Source: Kibdelosporangium persicum
GTDB taxonomy: Bacteria > Actinomycetota > Actinomycetes > Mycobacteriales > Pseudonocardiaceae
Assembly (NCBI RefSeq): GCF_013280595.1
Contig: NZ_JAAATY010000021.1
Span: 97,120 to 161,119, forward strand
Length of the DNA: 64,000 nucleotides
Direction: 5' to 3'
A model generated the notes under the pieces. The model made no database searches. It saw only the letters and a program-made list of their open reading frames with translations, and was not told the DNA's origin. Positions 26,230 to 34,512 of the stretch are shown in pieces. How positions within the stretch are numbered: the first letter of the stretch is position 1; every line of letters starts with the position of its first letter. A program made the translations under genes and the position numbers.

Positions 26230-26985
26230 GTGACGAGGCGCGTACCAATTGGCACGGTAGTGGTCGACGCCCTGACCGAGGCGGAGGTCGTCCACCAGGT
26301 ACGGGAGACCTGGCAGGACGGCGGCTGGATCCTGACGGCCAATGTGGACATCGTGCGTGCCATCAGCCGTGACCGTACCTTGGTCGAGCTGGCCTCCACC
26401 GCCACGCTGACCGTCGCCGACGGCATGCCGCTCGTCTGGGCCGGCCGCATCGCGGGCGAGGAGATCCCCGAGCGGGTCACCGGAAGCTCGTTGGTTCATA
26501 CGCTCAGCCGCGCGGCCGCACTCGACGGCCGGTCGGTGTTCCTGCTCGGCGGCGCTCCTGGCGTCGCGGAGCGTGCGGCTGCCGTGCTTCAGGCCAACTC
26601 ACCCGGCCTCAAGATCGCCGGTATCGCCGCGCCGCCCGTGGGCTTCGACGAGGACAAGGACAGCCTCCAGTCGGTGATCGACTCGGTCGTGCTGGCCCAG
26701 CCGAACCTCGTGCTGATCGGGATGGGCTTCCCCAAGCAGGAGAAGCTGATCCAGCGGCTGCGCGCGATCATGCCGAACGCCTGGTACGTCGGCTGCGGCG
26801 CGGGCATCCCGATGGCGTCCGGCGACGCGAAGCGCGCACCGGAGCCGTTGCAGAGGATGGGCCTGGAATGGCTGCACCGGCTGGTCATGGAGCCACGCCG
26901 GCTGGCCCGCCGCTACCTGCGCGACGACCTGCCTTTCGCGCTCACGCTGCTCGCCGGGGCAGCCGTCCGCCGGCTCCGCCGCTGA
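26230..26985 (+). CDS. WecG/TagA/CpsF family (GT26) glycosyltransferase
   Basis: A 251-residue GT26 enzyme. VPIGTVVVDALTEAEVV, ILTANVDIVRAISRD, LTVADGMPLVWAGR (catalytic-region Asp), GRSVFLLGGAPGVAERAAAVL, VLIGMGFPKQEKLI and GCGAGIPMASGDAKRAPEPLQRMGLEWLHRLVMEPRRLARRYLRDD follow the family order closely. Members usually add ManNAc or ManNAcA to GlcNAc-pyrophosphate-polyprenol, the second committed step of linkage-unit or capsule synthesis, and sit on the membrane through the basic C-terminal helix, present here. GTG 26230 lacks a good ribosome site and may be leaderless. A strong hairpin follows at 26992. Confidence 0.9.
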   Translation: MTRRVPIGTVVVDALTEAEVVHQVRETWQDGGWILTANVDIVRAISRDRTLVELASTATLTVADGMPLVWAGRIAGEEIPERVTGSSLVHTLSRAAALDGRSVFLLGGAPGVAERAAAVLQANSPGLKIAGIAAPPVGFDEDKDSLQSVIDSVVLAQPNLVLIGMGFPKQEKLIQRLRAIMPNAWYVGCGAGIPMASGDAKRAPEPLQRMGLEWLHRLVMEPRRLARRYLRDDLPFALTLLAGAAVRRLRR

Positions 26986-26991
26986 TCAAGC

Positions 26992-27037
26992 CTCGTGAGT
27001 GTTTATCGGTGTTCTAACCCTGATAAACACTCACGAG
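26992..27037. terminator. Bidirectional hairpin with perfect 16-bp stem
   Basis: CTCGTGAGTGTTTATC (26992-27007) and its exact reverse complement (27022-27037) flank a 14-base loop. It sits between the ends of the convergent GT26 and GT4 genes. The stem is AT-richer than its surroundings and lacks a clear U-tract on the plus strand. Confidence 0.8.
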
Positions 27038-27041
27038 CAGG

Positions 27042-28118
27042 TCAGCGGGTTCGTGCTACTTCTTTGAGGACCTCGGCCAGGTGCTGGGCCTGGACGTCGG
27101 TGGTCAGCTCGCGCTCCAGCCGGGCACGGCCGGCCTGTCCCATGGCGTCCGCACGCTCGGGGTCGGCCATCAACGCGCCGACGGCGGACGCGAACACCTC
27201 CACATCACCTGGCGGCACCACCAAACCATCGTGCCCGTGATTGAGGTAGCCCTCCAGGCCCTCGCTGGCGGTAACGACATAGGGACGTCCGCAAGCCATC
27301 GCTTCCAGGATCACGGACATGCCCGACCCGTGGATGTTGGGTTTCGTGGCGACCGCGACCACGTTCGCCGAGCCGTAGAACTGCCGTCGCCTACGGCCGA
27401 GGTGCCCTCGGTGCAGCACGCCCAGATCGGACGGCAGTTCGACGTCGAGCTGAGTGGCCAGTTCCAGCCGGGTACCAGGCCTGTGGCGGCGAACGTCCGC
27501 GACGGCCTTGATCAACGTGTCGTGGTCGCGGTGGCCGTCGTCGCCGACGCTGGCCACGAGGTCACGGTCGACGTCGCCCTCGATCGGCCGGAACCAGTCA
27601 CTGTCCACACCGAACGGGACGAACTTCAGCTTGTGCACGGGCACGTTCCACTCGTCACGCAGCACCGGGATCATGCCGTGCGCCTGGACGAACACCGCTT
27701 CCATGTTCTCGAGCGCCCGGCGAGCGGTGCGCAGGAACCTCTTCGAGCGGTTCTGCGGGTCGGTCAGCAGCTGCACACCGCTGACCACCGGTGGGCCGCC
27801 CGGCAACGAAGCCGCTGGGATACCGGTGAATTCGTCCCAGCAGAGCACGACGTCCGCACTGCGCCGGAGCGGGTTGTAGTGCGACGCGACGGCTTCGAAC
27901 CACTCCAGGCCGCCGGCCCGGTCCCGTACCCGCCGGGCGATCGCGTTCGGGACCCGTCCGGTCAGGACTTCGCGGAACGCCACGTCGACACCGTGCCCGC
28001 TCAACTGGTCGATGCCGAACGGGGTCGCGTTGGGGACCTCACCGGTAGCGTTACGGGCCGGCCATCCGGCCGCGTCGAGGTAGTGGATCAGCTCCACCCA
28101 GGCACGCACGCGCGACAA
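27042..28118 (-). CDS. GT4 glycosyltransferase, tandem paralogue A
   Basis: A 358-residue GT-B enzyme whose N-terminal domain starts unusually with RVRAWVELIHYLDAAGWPARNATGEVPNATPFGIDQL. VVLCWDEFTGIPAA, VFVQAHGMIPVLRDEWNV and VPFGVDSDWFRPIEGD mark the core; GDDGHRDHDTLIKAV opens the donor side, and VAVATKPNIHGSGMSVILEAMACGRPYVVT is the donor motif with the catalytic glutamate. TTG 28118 was chosen because AGGAG lies seven bases ahead; GTG 28112 is an alternative. It follows its paralogue by 14 bases. The two share the same order of motifs throughout, so this is a tandem duplication with divergence, presumably giving two related linkages. Confidence 0.88.
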   Translation of the reverse strand: MSRVRAWVELIHYLDAAGWPARNATGEVPNATPFGIDQLSGHGVDVAFREVLTGRVPNAIARRVRDRAGGLEWFEAVASHYNPLRRSADVVLCWDEFTGIPAASLPGGPPVVSGVQLLTDPQNRSKRFLRTARRALENMEAVFVQAHGMIPVLRDEWNVPVHKLKFVPFGVDSDWFRPIEGDVDRDLVASVGDDGHRDHDTLIKAVADVRRHRPGTRLELATQLDVELPSDLGVLHRGHLGRRRRQFYGSANVVAVATKPNIHGSGMSVILEAMACGRPYVVTASEGLEGYLNHGHDGLVVPPGDVEVFASAVGALMADPERADAMGQAGRARLERELTTDVQAQHLAEVLKEVARTR

Positions 28119-28132
28119 AGTCAGACTCCTGA

Positions 28133-29131
28133 TCAGGTCGTGCGGATGAGTTCGGCCAACCGGGCGGCTTGCAGCTCGGTCGAGAAGTGCTGTTCGACCT
28201 TACGGCGTGCCGCCCGGCCCATCTCCTCGGCCATGGCGTCGTCGCCGAGCAGCCGCTGCACGCATTTGGCCAGCGCATCCTCGTCGCCGACCGGGTAGAC
28301 GAGCCCGGTTCGCTCGTTCTCGACGTAATCGGTCAGGCCGGGGGTATCCGGAATCACTACCGGACGGCCACTGGCCATGGCCTCGAGGGTGACGGTCAAC
28401 CCCGAGGCGTGGACGTTCGGTGTCGTCGCGATCGCGACGACACTGGCTCGGTGGTACAGATCCCTGATCTGTCCCTCGTTGAGGCCGATCCTGGCGAACC
28501 GCTGGGGAATCGGCAACCGGGTCGCGATCTCCAGGCGGGCGCCGGGCACCTTGGTGACCGCACGGATCAACGTGCCGTGGTCGCGGTGCCGGTCGTTGCC
28601 CGCGCTGACGACCAGGCCTTCCTCGGTTCTCGGGCGGGCCTGGAAGAAGTCCACGTCGATGCCGAGCGGGATGTGCTGTGCCTTGCGCACCCCCCAGTCC
28701 CGTTCCAGCCTCGGGATCATCGCGCTGGAGGACGCCCAGACCCGCGCCGCCCTGGGCAGGGCCCGTTTCGCAAACCAAGCAGTTGTTCTGTCCACTTCGT
28801 CGGTCAGCCAGACGACCCCGGTGATCACCGGCTTGCGGCGCTCCCGCAGTGCGGCGGGCACTCCGGAGTACTCGTCCCAGCACAGGATCACGTCCCCGGT
28901 GTTGCGCCGGAACGCGTCGGCCCATTCGTAGCCACCGAGCCGGTGCCGTGCCGCCCGGCCGATGCGTTCGACGACACGCCCCCGGGCCGGAATTCGCATG
29001 ATCGGCTGCACTCCGTGGTTCACCATCCGGTCAAGCCCATACGGCCAGTGATCGGGAACCTCGCCACGCGCGTGCCGGATACTCCATTCGGCGGGATGCA
29101 ATCCATGCGACAACTCGAGATAAGCGCGCAC
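28133..29131 (-). CDS. GT4 glycosyltransferase, tandem paralogue B
   Basis: A 332-residue enzyme. VRAYLELSHGLHPAEWSIRHARGEVPDHWPYGLDRM parallels the start of paralogue A, as do VILCWDEYSGVPAA, ASSSAMIPRLERDWGV, IPLGIDVDFF, GNDRHRDHGTLIRAV and VAIATTPNVHASGLTVTLEAMASGRPVVIPD. GTG 29131 has GGAGG eight bases upstream; GTG 29146 is less well placed. The gene is divergent from the second flippase (start 29203) with 71 bases between, so a shared promoter region drives the GT pair one way and the flippase the other. Donor and acceptor are not predictable from sequence. Confidence 0.88.
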   Translation of the reverse strand: MRAYLELSHGLHPAEWSIRHARGEVPDHWPYGLDRMVNHGVQPIMRIPARGRVVERIGRAARHRLGGYEWADAFRRNTGDVILCWDEYSGVPAALRERRKPVITGVVWLTDEVDRTTAWFAKRALPRAARVWASSSAMIPRLERDWGVRKAQHIPLGIDVDFFQARPRTEEGLVVSAGNDRHRDHGTLIRAVTKVPGARLEIATRLPIPQRFARIGLNEGQIRDLYHRASVVAIATTPNVHASGLTVTLEAMASGRPVVIPDTPGLTDYVENERTGLVYPVGDEDALAKCVQRLLGDDAMAEEMGRAARRKVEQHFSTELQAARLAELIRTT

Positions 29132-29189
29132 CGTGTTGACCTCCACTCGCCCGCGGCACCGCATGGGAACTGCGGCAACGCGAAGTTAC

Positions 29190-29202
29190 TAGACTACGGC
29201 CC
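29190..29202 (+). promoter_or_regulatory. Likely -10 element TAGACT for a leaderless flippase transcript
   Basis: TAGACT at 29190-29195 ends seven bases before GTG 29203, and no ribosome site is present. This spacing is typical of leaderless actinobacterial mRNAs that begin at the start codon. The -35 region is not obvious. Confidence 0.45.
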
Positions 29203-30651
29203 GTGTCCAGGGCGGCGGCGATCGCGCGAGGGGTCGCCCTCCAAGTGGTGGCGAGGGTGACGGCGCTACCCCTCGCCATCGTCACTCTGGGTGTAGCCAC
29301 GCAATATTTGGGCGAACACGGCTACGGCGTCATGACCACCGCGATCGTGTTCGTCGGCCTGTTCGAGACCCTGACGTCACAGGGCATCGGCACGGTGATC
29401 GTGCGCCGGGTGAGCGGCCGCGAACGCGCGTCGCTGTCCCACCTGATCGGTCTGGACCTGACGTTCTCGATGGTCTACGCGATGCCGTTGGCGCTGACCG
29501 CGGCGAGCATCGGGGTGCTGACGTACCCCGATCCCGAGGTGCAGGGCGCGGTGCTGGTGCTGTCCGCGGGCCTGGTGTGCAGCGCGATCTCTTCGTGCTT
29601 CGACGCGGTGTTCGACGTCCATGTCCGATATGGAACGGTCGCGACCGCCGAGTTCTTCTCGCGCGTCGCCACTCTCGGCTGCGCGGGGGCGGTGGCGCTC
29701 ACCGACTCGGGCCTGCTCGCCATGTGCGCGGTGCAGATCCTGCCGCAGGTGATCAAGATGGTGGTGACGGGCTTCGCGGCGCACCGGCTCACTCCACTTC
29801 GGCCGGTCGGCGACGTGAGCGCGATCATGGGCCTGGTCCGGGAAAGCATCCCGTTCACGTTGATCATGCTGATCGCGGTGATCTACTGGCGTGTCGACGG
29901 GGTGCTGTTGTCCCTGCTGTCCGACACCCGCCAGGTCGCGGCGTACGGCATCGCCGTCCAGCTCGCGTTCACCTTGAACATGTTGCCGCAGGTGTTCTCC
30001 CGGACGGCGTTGTCGACCATCAACGAGGGCTACGCGACCGACCCGGAACGCTTCCGTCGAGCGGTGGCGAGTGGATACCGGTTCCTGTTGCTCTTCGCCA
30101 CACCCGTTGCGGTTCTTGGCATTCCCCTGGCCGAACGCCTGGTGACCGCGGTCGGTTCGGACGAGTTCGCCGGCGGCGCGACACCCGTGCTGCGCCTGTT
30201 CTTCATCGCGTGCGCCATCAGCTTCCTGACGTCCATCATCAGTGACGCGATGGTCGCGGCCCACCAGCAGAAGTTCCTGACGCGGCTGTCCGCGGCGAAC
30301 CTGATCGTGAACATCGCGCTGAACATCGTGCTCATCCCGCACTTCGGCGCGGTCGGCTGCGGCATCGCGCTGATCGTCACGGAGTTGTCGGGGGTGGTGT
30401 TCACCCAGGTCCGGCTGCGCAGGGTGGGCGTGGACCCGCTGCCGGTGAAGTACCTCGTCCGGCTGATCCCCGGCCTGAACCTGTCCCTGCTGGCGATGTT
30501 GCTGACGTGGTCGCTGCCGCTGGTCGTCCCGATCGTGGCGGGCATGATCGGCTACTTCGCCGGCGCGTGGCTCGGCGGCGCCATCCCCGACGAGATGCGC
30601 AGCGCCCTGCTCGGCGCGATGAAGCCCGGCAAGAGCACCGCCCCGGCATAA
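29203..30651 (+). CDS. Wzx-type flippase (second)
   Basis: A 482-residue MOP-superfamily protein with about fourteen helices. RGVALQVVARVTALPLAIVTLGVATQYLGEHGYGVMTTAI is the first-helix block, with Y-L-G-E-x-G-Y-G in place of the ARLLTPxDFG motif of the first flippase. YWRVDGVLLSLLSDTRQVAAYGIA and VLRLFFIACAISFLTSIISDAMVA are further family landmarks, and NIVLIPHFGAVGCGIALIVTE is the typical late helix with G-x2-G. It stands alone between divergent GT genes and the DUF3800-like gene. Low resemblance to 13011-14420 suggests a different lipid-linked substrate. Confidence 0.85.
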   Translation: MSRAAAIARGVALQVVARVTALPLAIVTLGVATQYLGEHGYGVMTTAIVFVGLFETLTSQGIGTVIVRRVSGRERASLSHLIGLDLTFSMVYAMPLALTAASIGVLTYPDPEVQGAVLVLSAGLVCSAISSCFDAVFDVHVRYGTVATAEFFSRVATLGCAGAVALTDSGLLAMCAVQILPQVIKMVVTGFAAHRLTPLRPVGDVSAIMGLVRESIPFTLIMLIAVIYWRVDGVLLSLLSDTRQVAAYGIAVQLAFTLNMLPQVFSRTALSTINEGYATDPERFRRAVASGYRFLLLFATPVAVLGIPLAERLVTAVGSDEFAGGATPVLRLFFIACAISFLTSIISDAMVAAHQQKFLTRLSAANLIVNIALNIVLIPHFGAVGCGIALIVTELSGVVFTQVRLRRVGVDPLPVKYLVRLIPGLNLSLLAMLLTWSLPLVVPIVAGMIGYFAGAWLGGAIPDEMRSALLGAMKPGKSTAPA

Positions 30652-30773
30652 CATCACCCGACCGTGTGATCTCGACGCATACCGGGCAACCAGTGAGAAC
30701 TTTGGTGCGGCCCACCGGTTTCTCGGCACGGTACCGAGAACGCACGCGGTTCGGGTACTGGGACGCTGTCACT

Positions 30774-31295
30774 GTGCACATGTTCGTCGACGAGTCGGAG
30801 CGTGGTTGCTACCTGCTCGCGGCGGCGCTGATCCCGGTGCCCCAACTGCAGAAGGCTCGGACGCTGCTGCGCGGCCTGTGTCTGCCCGGAGAACGCAGGC
30901 TGCACTTCAAGATGGAGAAGGACTCGCGCAGGCGATTCATCATTTCCCGGCTGGTCGCCGCCGGGTTCCACGTCCGGGTCTACTTCGGGAAAGGACCGAG
31001 CGAGGCGGTTCGCGGGGTGCTGCTGGAACAAGTGGTCGCCGACGCGATCGATCTCGGGGTGCGACGGCTCATCCTGGACTCACGGGACCCGGGCGGAAAC
31101 GCACGTGACCGGTCGCGTCTGGCAAGGACACCTGTCCGCGAACACGACCTCATGTACGAGCATCTGCCCTCATCGAGTGAACCCGGGACCTGGATCGCGG
31201 ACGCCGTCGCCTGGTGCCACGGCGCGGGCGGCGACTGGAGAAGACGGGTTGACCCGCTGGTAGAGCACGTTTTTGATGCCGGAGTCATCCAGTAA
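30774..31295 (+). CDS. DUF3800-like protein
   Basis: A 173-residue soluble protein. HMFVDESERGCYLLAAALIPVPQL matches the DUF3800 opening (F-I/V-D-E-S, then a hydrophobic strand), LCLPGERRLHFKMEKDSRRRFIISRL resembles its second block with a conserved H-F/H-K, and GVRRLILDSRD gives a second acidic strand. The fold is related to RNase H-like nucleases, and the aspartates could bind metal; function is not established. Start GTG 30774 or ATG 30780; weak GGGA upstream. It follows the flippase by 122 bases and ends in a hairpin (31303-31337). It has no obvious link to polysaccharide synthesis and may be an inserted gene. Confidence 0.65.
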   Translation: MHMFVDESERGCYLLAAALIPVPQLQKARTLLRGLCLPGERRLHFKMEKDSRRRFIISRLVAAGFHVRVYFGKGPSEAVRGVLLEQVVADAIDLGVRRLILDSRDPGGNARDRSRLARTPVREHDLMYEHLPSSSEPGTWIADAVAWCHGAGGDWRRRVDPLVEHVFDAGVIQ

Positions 31296-31302
31296 GCGCG
31301 AA

Positions 31303-31337
31303 GCCCAGGCAGCGACCGTCCGGACGCGCACCTGGGC
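31303..31337 (+). terminator. Hairpin after the DUF3800-like gene
   Basis: GCCCAGG (31303-31309) pairs with CCTGGGC (31331-31337) across a 21-base loop, eight bases past the stop codon. No U-tract, so a weak or factor-assisted terminator at best. Confidence 0.4.
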
Positions 31338-31415
31338 TCACTTCCTCCGCCTACTGGCTGAGGCACTACCTGCAGCGTACCGCTCACCGGCATGAGTCAC
31401 CAACTCGACTACCAC

Positions 31416-31475
31416 GGTGCCGGAGCATGCATCTCGGGGTGCCGGAGCGCGCATTTCGGGGTGCCGGAATGGTGG
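31416..31475. repeat. 22-bp tandem repeat, about 2.7 copies
   Basis: Units GGTGCCGGAGCATGCATCTCGG (positions 31416-31437, two bases over a simple 20-mer) and 31438-31459 differ at three positions, and a partial third unit begins at 31460. The array lies 45-100 bases before the start of the GT2-GT4 fusion gene, where an operator or spacer role is possible. Confidence 0.7.
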
Positions 31476-31519
31476 ACACGGCGGGTGGGGTGGGGTGGTC
31501 GTGAGTAAGGTGGATCGAC

Positions 31520-33430
31520 GTGATGGACGGTCAGCCTGCTCGCCCGCTCTCGGTGCTGGTCGTCAGCTACCGGCGGGCCGATCTTCTGCGGCGTTGTCTC
31601 GACAGTGTCCACAAGCACCTGTCGGGCTGCCCGGTTCTGGTGTGGGACAACCTTTCCGAGGGCACGCCCGCGATCCGTGAGTTGCAGTCGGAGTATCCCG
31701 ACGTCGAGTGGGTGTTCTCCGATCGCAACGTGGGTTACGCGATGGCCGTGAACGGGCTGGCGGAACGCGTCCGGACCGACATGGTGTTGCTGAACCCCGA
31801 CGCCGAGCTGACCGGGCCGCTCACCAGATCGAGGGCCGCGCTCACCCAGGAGAGGGTCGCGGCGGTGTCGCCGAAGGTGCGGGACGCCGAGGGCGGGCCG
31901 GACTGGGATGTGGCCAGGCGCAGGCAGACCGTGCTGCGCGGCCTTGTCAGCCATTCGGGTTATGGGAAGCGCCTGCGGGGCAAGGCTGTTTCCGACTACT
32001 ACGCCGAGCAGCCCGTCGAGGTGGACGGCTATCTTTCCGGCTGCTGTCTGCTCATCGCCCGGGAGGCCTGGGACCGTCTCGGCGGGTTCGACGAGAAGTT
32101 CTTCCTGTACGGCGAAGAGTCGGACTGGCAGCGCAAGGCGCACGACAACGGCTGGCGGCTGGTCCTGGCGGACGAACAGGACGTCAGGCACGGCGCCGCG
32201 GGCACGCTGGCGGGCGATCCGTTGGCGGAGCGCCGCGCCCGTGATCTCCTCCGCGCCGGGCACGCCGAGATGCTGGGGATGAGCAACTACGGTCCGGGCG
32301 CGATCTTCACCGCGGGCCTCACCGTCCTCGATCGCGTGCAACGGTCACACCGCCGGAAACGGGCGACCGAGAAAGCCGCCGCACGAGCGAAGGCCGATCT
32401 AGCCAAGCCGAGCATTCTGCTGACCAGCAACGAGTTGTGCCAGGGCGGTGCGGAGCGGCAACGCGTGCTGCTGGCCAACGAGCTGAGCAGGCGCGGGTAT
32501 CCCGTCACGGTGGCCTGCCTGCAGCACTTCGGGCCGCTGACGCCCGAACTCGACCCGAGTGTGCGGCTTGTCCTCACGCCCTGGTGGCAACCACTGGTCG
32601 ACCTGCCGACGAAGGACGCGGTCCTGATCACCGGTGTGACGAACACCGAAGCGGGATTCGCCGCGGGCTGGAAGGTGCTCAACCCCCAGGGCCGGTGGCT
32701 CGCGGCCACACACGAACCCGCGGAGCCGGACCGCCCGACATACGGCGGGAAACTGGCCAAAGTGATCAGCCGGAGTGACGGGGTGATCGCCCTGTCGCCA
32801 CGGCACTGGGCCGCCATCACCCGGCATCAGCACCTGAACGAGCGGCATTTCGTCGCTCCCAACGGAGTACCGAGGCAACAGGACCGCGGCTTCACGGCGA
32901 GCACTCCGGTACGGCTGGGCATGCTCTGCCGGATGGTCGAGCACAAGAACCCGCACCTGCTCGTCGCGGCGCTGGACAGCTTGCCGGACCTGGACTGGAC
33001 CCTCGACCTCCACGGCGACGGGCCCGACCGGGCGAAACTCGAGGCCAAAACGCCAGGCCACCTCAGGGACCGGGTTCGCTGGCACGGCGCGTCGCCGGGA
33101 CCGGACCACGCGTTCCGGACGTTCGACGTGCTGTGCGTGCCCAGCAGGGCCGAGGCCTTTCCGCTGGTCATCGTCGAGGCGATGGCACGAGGTCTGCCTG
33201 TTGTGTCGTCCGCCGTGGGTTCCGTGCCGGATCTGCTGGACAACGGACGTGCCGGGGTGCTTGTCGAGCCGGTCACAGCGGCGGCGTGGGCCGCCGCGCT
33301 GCGTCCGATCCTCGAACAACCGGCCCGGCTTGAGCCGCTCGCCGCGGCGGGCGCGAAGCGGGCCGCTGAGCTGTACACAGTGGACGCCATGGCGGATGCG
33401 TACGAGACCGCGATCGCGGCGGCGCGATGA
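31520..33430 (+). CDS. Bifunctional GT2-GT4 glycosyltransferase fusion
   Basis: A 636-residue two-domain enzyme. Residues about 8-260 form a GT2 domain: LSVLVVSYRRADLLRRCLDSV, VFSDRNVGYAMAVNGL, MVLLNPDAEL (DxD-like), and GYLSGCCLLIAREAWDRLGGFDEKFFLYGEESDW. A basic linker (RSHRRKRATEKAAARAKAD, about 273-291) leads to a GT4 domain: ILLTSNELCQGGAERQRVLLANELSRRG, VAPNGVPRQQDRG, GMLCRMVEHKNPHLLVAAL and VPSRAEAFPLVIVEAMARGLPVVSSAVGSVPDLL with the E-x7-E pair. Both halves keep their catalytic motifs, so two successive sugars may be added by one polypeptide. Start GTG 31520, AAGG upstream; ATG 31523 is equivalent. Overlaps the next gene by ATGA. Confidence 0.9.
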   Translation: MMDGQPARPLSVLVVSYRRADLLRRCLDSVHKHLSGCPVLVWDNLSEGTPAIRELQSEYPDVEWVFSDRNVGYAMAVNGLAERVRTDMVLLNPDAELTGPLTRSRAALTQERVAAVSPKVRDAEGGPDWDVARRRQTVLRGLVSHSGYGKRLRGKAVSDYYAEQPVEVDGYLSGCCLLIAREAWDRLGGFDEKFFLYGEESDWQRKAHDNGWRLVLADEQDVRHGAAGTLAGDPLAERRARDLLRAGHAEMLGMSNYGPGAIFTAGLTVLDRVQRSHRRKRATEKAAARAKADLAKPSILLTSNELCQGGAERQRVLLANELSRRGYPVTVACLQHFGPLTPELDPSVRLVLTPWWQPLVDLPTKDAVLITGVTNTEAGFAAGWKVLNPQGRWLAATHEPAEPDRPTYGGKLAKVISRSDGVIALSPRHWAAITRHQHLNERHFVAPNGVPRQQDRGFTASTPVRLGMLCRMVEHKNPHLLVAALDSLPDLDWTLDLHGDGPDRAKLEAKTPGHLRDRVRWHGASPGPDHAFRTFDVLCVPSRAEAFPLVIVEAMARGLPVVSSAVGSVPDLLDNGRAGVLVEPVTAAAWAAALRPILEQPARLEPLAAAGAKRAAELYTVDAMADAYETAIAAAR

Positions 33431-34446
33431 GGGTTCTGTGGCTCTCGCCCTGGATGCGCACGCTGTCCAGGGTGCATGTGGAGACGTTGCAGGACGCCGG
33501 GCACGAGTGCTTGCTGGTCACGTCCGATCAGCACTACGAGAAGATGGAGCCGCTGCCGTACGAGCGCGTGCTCGATCCGCGCCCGAAAGATCCACGCACC
33601 CTCGGTCCGCTGCTCAGGACGGTCAGCGAAGCCAGGAAGTGGCGGCCGAATGTGGTCGTGGTGGAGCTGGTCTGGGATCCGCGCTGGTTGATGCTGGCCA
33701 GGCTCGCGCCGATGGTGCACCTCGTGCACGACGACGCGCCGCACGACGAAACCGAACTGCGCCCGGCCTGGCAACGCCGGTTGTTCAGCAGGTTCAGCAA
33801 TCGGGCGACTCGGGTCGTGGCGTTCAGTGCCTACGTCGCCGCGCAACTGCCGTACCCGGCCAGTGTGGTTCCGCTGACCAGTGACGTCCGGGAGAAGGAC
33901 CTGCCTGCTGAGGCGGCCGAACGGCACGACTTCGTGTTGTACGGCCGGATGTCGCCGTACAAGAACGTCCCGGTCGCGCTCAGGGCGTGGCAGCGGCACC
34001 TGGCTTCCGGACAGCACAAGGGCGACCGGCTGATCCTGCTCGGCGACGGACCGCTGGACGTGTCCGAACAGGACCTTCCGGCCCACTGCGAGTGGCGGCG
34101 CCGGCGGTACTCCTATCCGGAGGTTCTGCCGATCCTCGGCCGTGCCAAGGGTTCGGTCGTGCACTACCGGCAGGCTTCGCAGAGCGGTGTGCAGTTGCTG
34201 TCGATGCAGCTCGGCGTCACGCCGATCGTCTCCGATTCCGGCGGGTTACCGGAATTCCAGCCACCCGGCGAAGCGGGCATCGGCATCGACGACGTCGACG
34301 GCCTCGCCCAGGCGTTCGCCGACCTGTCGGATTCGCAGGCCGCGAAGCAGCGCGGCGCGGCGAGCCGCAAGCACTTCGAGGAGACGTACAGCGCGGCGCG
34401 GGTCGTCGACAAACTCGCCGACGTCCTCGCCCAGGCCGCCAGGTAG
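33427..34446 (+). CDS. GT4-like glycosyltransferase
   Basis: A 339-residue GT-B enzyme. MRVLWLSPWMRTLSRVHVETLQDAGHECLLVT opens the acceptor domain, VHLVHDDAPHDE and RVVAFSAYVAAQL lie in its later strands, VLYGRMSPYKNVPVALRAW opens the donor domain, and VHYRQASQSGVQLLSMQLGVTPIVSDSGGLPEF is a variant of the donor motif in which S-x-S-G-V-Q-L-L replaces the usual S-x-x-E-G-x-P. The E-x7-E first glutamate is therefore missing. It is translationally coupled to the GT2-GT4 fusion and followed after 66 bases by the GH26 gene. Confidence 0.85.
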   Translation: MRVLWLSPWMRTLSRVHVETLQDAGHECLLVTSDQHYEKMEPLPYERVLDPRPKDPRTLGPLLRTVSEARKWRPNVVVVELVWDPRWLMLARLAPMVHLVHDDAPHDETELRPAWQRRLFSRFSNRATRVVAFSAYVAAQLPYPASVVPLTSDVREKDLPAEAAERHDFVLYGRMSPYKNVPVALRAWQRHLASGQHKGDRLILLGDGPLDVSEQDLPAHCEWRRRRYSYPEVLPILGRAKGSVVHYRQASQSGVQLLSMQLGVTPIVSDSGGLPEFQPPGEAGIGIDDVDGLAQAFADLSDSQAAKQRGAASRKHFEETYSAARVVDKLADVLAQAAR

Positions 34447-34497
34447 CCGCTGTCACCCGTTAGGGGCTCTCCCGGCGCGAGGCTGCGACAGTTGGCC

Positions 34498-34512
34498 TAA
34501 TGTCGTGTTTTT
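34498..34512 (+). promoter_or_regulatory. Possible -10 element TAATGT before the GH26 gene
   Basis: TAATGT (34498-34503) lies nine bases before ATG 34513, with an AT-rich TCGTGTTTTT spacer and no ribosome site, fitting leaderless or near-leaderless transcription. No clear -35. Confidence 0.4.

Noticed and set aside
31416..31475. Attachment site or transposon end
   Set aside because: No integrase, transposase or matching copy at another border was seen.
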